In this document: positions 21,983 through 25,008 of the stretch, piece after piece
How positions within the stretch are numbered: the first letter of the stretch is position 1
Layout of the letters: every line of letters begins with the position of its first letter
Assembly: GCA_035517615.1 (NCBI GenBank)
Contig: DATIYM010000051.1
Location: 1-25,008, forward strand
From: AG25 sp035517615
GTDB lineage: Bacteria; Gemmatimonadota; Gemmatimonadetes; Gemmatimonadales; GWC2-71-9
Direction: 5' to 3'
DNA length: 25,008 nucleotides
Notes under the pieces: model-generated
Told to the model about the DNA's origin: nothing
Databases searched by the model: none
Seen by the model: only the letters and a program-made list of their open reading frames with translations
Made by a program: the position numbers and the translations under genes

Positions 21983-24730
21983 TCATCGACGGAGTGTGGC
22001 CTGCAACTGACGCAGCACCTCTCCCAGCCGCGTAACCTCCGTTCCGTATCGTGCCCAGTCGCCGGCGCGCTCGGCCGCCAGGGCACTCTCATACAGCTGG
22101 ACCGCCTGGCTGGTGAGATCAGCGGCGTGGCCGGTGGCGGGTCGGGCGACAGGAGACGGCTCGGCCGCCACCGCGGCGGGCTCTCGGGCACCGCCGAACA
22201 GTCGCGCTAACCCGGCCTCGAGCGTCTCCTCCATCACCACCTGGTTCTGGTAGGCGACGACGACGCGCTTCAGCTCCGGAATGCCCCCGCCCTCGGCCCG
22301 CAGATAGATCGGCTGGACGTAGATGAGCGACTCCTCAATCGGGATGACCAACAAGTTGCCGCGGACCACTTCGGAGCCGTGCTGGTCCCAGAGCGAGATC
22401 TGGCGGGAGATGTCGGGGTCTTGGTTGATCCGGTTGACGATCTGGGCAGGCCCGTAGACGAGGCTCTGCTTGGGGAATCGATACACGACCAGCTGGCCAT
22501 AGTGCTCCCCGTCATTACGCGCCACCATCCACGAGGCCAGGTTGTCCTTGCCGCGGGGCGTGAACGGGGCCATGAAGATGTATTCCGCTTGCCGCTCCTC
22601 GGGCAGCCGCAACACGATGTGGCGCAGGAAGGGATCCTGCTGTTCGCCCGACCGCGACAACTGCGGCCTCTGCCACTGGTCCTCCCGGTGGTAGAAGATG
22701 TCCGGCTCCGCCATGTGATAGCTCGCGTACATGGCGGTCTGCATCCGGAACAAGTCCTCGGGGTAGCGCAGGTGTGCGCGCAGATCCCTGGGCATCTCGT
22801 CGAGTGGATGGAGGATGCCAGGGAACACCTGCGCCAGGGTGCGCGCCAGCGGGTCGGCCGGGTCAGCCAGGTAGGCCGTGACGGTGCCATCGAAGGCGTC
22901 GATCACGACCTTCACGCTGTTGCGGACGTAGTTCGTGCCGTCGGCAACCGGCTGAGCGTAGGGGTAGCGGCTGGTCGCGGTGTAGGCGTCGAGGATCCAG
23001 CGGAGGCGGCCCGAGTCCGCCACCACGAGATACGGATCACCGTCGAACAGCAGGAACGGCAGCGCCGTGTGCGCCCGCTCCCGGATGTTGCGGATGTACA
23101 GCGCGCGGCTGTCGTCGGTGATATCGCTCGACAACAACACATTCAGGGAGCCGAAGTAGGCCGCGAGCACCAGCCGGCGCAGGAACGAGCCGACCAGGAC
23201 TCCGCCCTTGCCCGCATAGGATGTGTAGATGTTCTCGTCGCCCGAGGGGTAGTCGAACTCCTGCTGGTGGGTGTGCGCGAACACCCAGGAATCGGTAAGC
23301 TCGCCGTAGTAGATCTCCGGGCGCGTCACCCGTAGCGACACGCTCGAAGCCGGCGGCAGGTTCTTGATGAACAGGACCGGCAATCCCTCCGGCGTCACCT
23401 GGTTCACCGGCCCGAGCGTGAGTCCCATGCCGTGCGTGAAGGTGAGCCGCTCGTTGATGAAGGTCCGCGTCGGCAGCGAGCCCGAGTTCAGCTCGCGCGG
23501 TGAGAGGAGCACCTGGCGGTACTGTCCATCGATCCAGTAGCGGTCGTCGTCTACTGAGACGAAGTCGTAGTACGTACGGATCTCCTGCAACTGCCCGAAT
23601 GTCTGGAGCAGCGGCTCGCGATCCCACAACCGGACGTTCTGGATGGTCGGCTGGTTCGCTGCGATGTCCCGCTCGGAAAGCCCGATCTCTCCGGTGAGGT
23701 CGCGGGTCACGACCCCGTCCAACCCCCAGGCCCGCCGGGTCGCCGCGATATGCGAGGCGAGCTGCGGCGTTTCCCTGGCCAACTCGTTCGGCGCCACGAG
23801 CAGTTTCTGGAGGATCGCGGGGTACAGGACAACGCCGAGCAGCGACACCCCAAAGTAGATCCCGAGCGCGAGCAGCATGGCCCACGCCAGACGGTGGGTC
23901 CGGGTACCCCACAGCACCAGTGCGCCACTGACCAGCGCGGCCAGCCCGGCGAGCCGGAGGCCGGTGAGCGTGGCATGGAGGTCGGCGAAGCTCGCTCCCA
24001 CGAGCGGACCCGTCGTCGAGTACAACAGTCCCGGGACTCGGACGAAATACGCCCGCAACGCCGTCAACAGGAATAGGAGGGCGATCAATCCGGCGAGGTG
24101 CCATTGCGCCGACGGCTCGACCGTGACGCGGCGCCCGAGCAGGACGACGTCCCGGCGCAGTACGTACAGTACGAGGGCCGCGAGCAGCGCAACCGTCGTC
24201 AGCGCCGTGAGCATGGCGATCGCGCTCGCCACCACCGGCACCGTGAACACGTAGTAGCCGACGTCGCGGTGAAAGACAGGATCCGATACGCCAAACGGCG
24301 TGCGGTGCAGGAACTGGAGTGCGTCGAGCCACCCACCCGCGGCCGCCAGGCCGAACAGGAGCGCCAGGCCGACCGCTGCGGGCAGGGCCAGGCGGCGCAC
24401 CAACCGCGTCACGTCCAGGACGGCGGCCCCCTCGTTGGACCGAAGGACCACCGCGTCCGGAACGACGCCCCGTTGGGCGAACCGCAGGTTGGTATAAAGA
24501 AAGGCGAACGCCACGACGCCGACTGCGACACCCAGCAGCGCCTCGGCCACGAGCCGGGTCGCGAACACCCGTTCGTAGCCCAGGGCGTCGAACCAGGGCC
24601 ACTCCGCGCCGAGCGTAACCAGACTGGGCAGGAACAGGAAGAGGAGGAGGGCCAGGAAGCCTACGACGAGAAGGCCGCGACGGCGCCGCCCGGGAGGTCT
24701 CAGACGAAGCGCCGTCGGGTACCCGGTCAT
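21983..24730 (-). CDS. UPF0182 family membrane protein (COG1615)
   Basis: A 915-residue integral membrane protein. About seven helices lie in residues 18-330, starting LLVVGFLALLLFLFLPSLV and followed by EWPWFDALGYERVFATRLV, a family hallmark. The remaining about 580 residues form a large extracytoplasmic domain with typical UPF0182 segments: ATRRAWGLDGVVTRDLTGE, NVRLWDREPLLQTFGQLQEIRTYYDF, YWIDGQYRQVLLSPREL, TFTHGMGLTLGPVN, EIYYGELTDSWVFAHTHQQEFDYP. The length is normal and the protein looks complete. Function is not established for the family. ATG 24730 lies 17 bases after the patatin-like gene stops and has no strong Shine-Dalgarno, suggesting read-through from that gene. Confidence 0.93.
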   Translation of the reverse strand: MTGYPTALRLRPPGRRRRGLLVVGFLALLLFLFLPSLVTLGAEWPWFDALGYERVFATRLVAEALLGVAVGVVAFAFLYTNLRFAQRGVVPDAVVLRSNEGAAVLDVTRLVRRLALPAAVGLALLFGLAAAGGWLDALQFLHRTPFGVSDPVFHRDVGYYVFTVPVVASAIAMLTALTTVALLAALVLYVLRRDVVLLGRRVTVEPSAQWHLAGLIALLFLLTALRAYFVRVPGLLYSTTGPLVGASFADLHATLTGLRLAGLAALVSGALVLWGTRTHRLAWAMLLALGIYFGVSLLGVVLYPAILQKLLVAPNELARETPQLASHIAATRRAWGLDGVVTRDLTGEIGLSERDIAANQPTIQNVRLWDREPLLQTFGQLQEIRTYYDFVSVDDDRYWIDGQYRQVLLSPRELNSGSLPTRTFINERLTFTHGMGLTLGPVNQVTPEGLPVLFIKNLPPASSVSLRVTRPEIYYGELTDSWVFAHTHQQEFDYPSGDENIYTSYAGKGGVLVGSFLRRLVLAAYFGSLNVLLSSDITDDSRALYIRNIRERAHTALPFLLFDGDPYLVVADSGRLRWILDAYTATSRYPYAQPVADGTNYVRNSVKVVIDAFDGTVTAYLADPADPLARTLAQVFPGILHPLDEMPRDLRAHLRYPEDLFRMQTAMYASYHMAEPDIFYHREDQWQRPQLSRSGEQQDPFLRHIVLRLPEERQAEYIFMAPFTPRGKDNLASWMVARNDGEHYGQLVVYRFPKQSLVYGPAQIVNRINQDPDISRQISLWDQHGSEVVRGNLLVIPIEESLIYVQPIYLRAEGGGIPELKRVVVAYQNQVVMEETLEAGLARLFGGAREPAAVAAEPSPVARPATGHAADLTSQAVQLYESALAAERAGDWARYGTEVTRLGEVLRQLQATLRR

Positions 24731-24747
24731 GGATGGAAGCTAACCCA

Positions 24748-25008
24748 TTAACGACCCGTTAAGCGTCTCGCCAATTCGTCCAAGTCCCGCTCGTGCTGCG
24801 TGACAATTCCCTGCCCCACGGCCTTGAGCTGCTCGAGATGCGCGGGACTCGTGTCGTCCATCGCACCCTGATCGGGGGTGAGGGGAGCCTGGAAGCGAAA
24901 GTGCCGCTGCAAGTCCTCACCCCCTGACCCCGAAGCACGCGACAACAGCTGCTCCATCTGGTAGTCGACCGTGTCGCTCACCCCATCGAACACGACATCG
25001 AGAATCGG
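24748..25008 (-). CDS. Patatin-like phospholipase family protein (C-terminal fragment, runs off the right edge)
   Basis: Only the last 86 residues are present; the frame is open to the window edge. The sequence PILDVVFDGVSDTVDYQMEQ is the typical late segment of bacterial patatin-like proteins, followed by HFRFQAPLT and MDDTSPAHLEQLKAVGQ, which match the usual FRFQ and DDxSxxN/HLxxL ending. The catalytic Ser-Asp dyad would lie in the missing part. Between these parts, SRASGSGGEDLQ is encoded by a copy of the dispersed repeat (24912-24933). It heads a probable minus-strand operon with UPF0182, Uma2 and P460. Confidence 0.75.
   Translation of the reverse strand, partial: PILDVVFDGVSDTVDYQMEQLLSRASGSGGEDLQRHFRFQAPLTPDQGAMDDTSPAHLEQLKAVGQGIVTQHERDLDELARRLTGR
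24912..24933. repeat. Third copy (half) of the dispersed G/C-rich repeat, inside the patatin-like gene
   Basis: TCCTCACCCCCTGACCCCGA (24914-24933) matches 18815-18834 at 19 of 20 positions, and the two preceding bases also agree. The copy is in frame and encodes SGSGGEDL on the minus strand. No second arm was found nearby, so it is a half element. Confidence 0.6.

Noticed and set aside
1..25008. Biosynthetic cluster, prophage, CRISPR or defence island
   Set aside because: No phage structural genes, spaced repeat array, cas genes or assembly-line enzymes; the Uma2 protein alone is not enough to claim defence.

Overview
This is high-GC bacterial DNA from a Gram-negative-type cell. It carries two TonB-dependent outer-membrane receptors, a lipoprotein and a signal-peptide-bearing cytochrome P460. 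The mix of a CarboxypepD_reg-type N-terminus on a TonB receptor, UPF0182, DinB, VOC, Uma2 and a serine/threonine-kinase-like protein fits Gemmatimonadota or a neighbouring soil phylum. That placement is inference from gene content, not from a marker gene. No rRNA, tRNA, CRISPR array or insertion sequence was seen.

Layout. Positions 1-579 (-) hold the start of a secreted lipoprotein. A lone aldo/keto reductase (+) faces a minus-strand run of VOC protein, kinase-like protein and DinB protein (3908 down to 1519). Positions 4151-9081 (+) hold the key locus, a glycine/sarcosine/betaine reductase-type operon in the order grdE-like, grdB-like, grdC-like, thioredoxin, grdA. Both grdB and grdA contain an in-frame TGA exactly where the family has selenocysteine, so each looks like two ORF pieces until the TGA is read as Sec. 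A bidirectional hairpin closes the operon. Next come a divergent pair of units, NmrA-like plus a membrane protein (-) and a TetR regulator (+). These are followed by an overlapping trio on + (peroxiredoxin, DsbA-like protein, CPA1 Na+/H+ antiporter) and then two divergent TonB receptors (13901-18700).

The right end (18922-25008) is almost entirely minus strand: a four-repeat membrane protein, two small membrane-linked proteins, cytochrome P460, Uma2, UPF0182 and the C-terminus of a patatin-like protein. A 5'-truncated response-regulator remnant lies on + at 19691-19915. A G/C-rich palindromic repeat family occurs at 18815-18962 and again at 24912-24933, in places forming the ends or interior of coding sequences.

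How the genes work together. In known anaerobes GrdB/GrdE activates the amine substrate, the GrdA selenol carries the carboxymethyl group, component C (GrdC plus GrdD) turns it into acetyl phosphate, and thioredoxin supplies electrons. Here no grdD or thioredoxin reductase is present, the GrdE-like protein lacks cysteine around its expected self-cleavage site, and the GrdB motif reads UxxGxxC. The locus is clearly selenoprotein-dependent, but it may run a modified reaction, in a genome whose other genes (P460, peroxiredoxin) do not suggest a classic Stickland fermenter.
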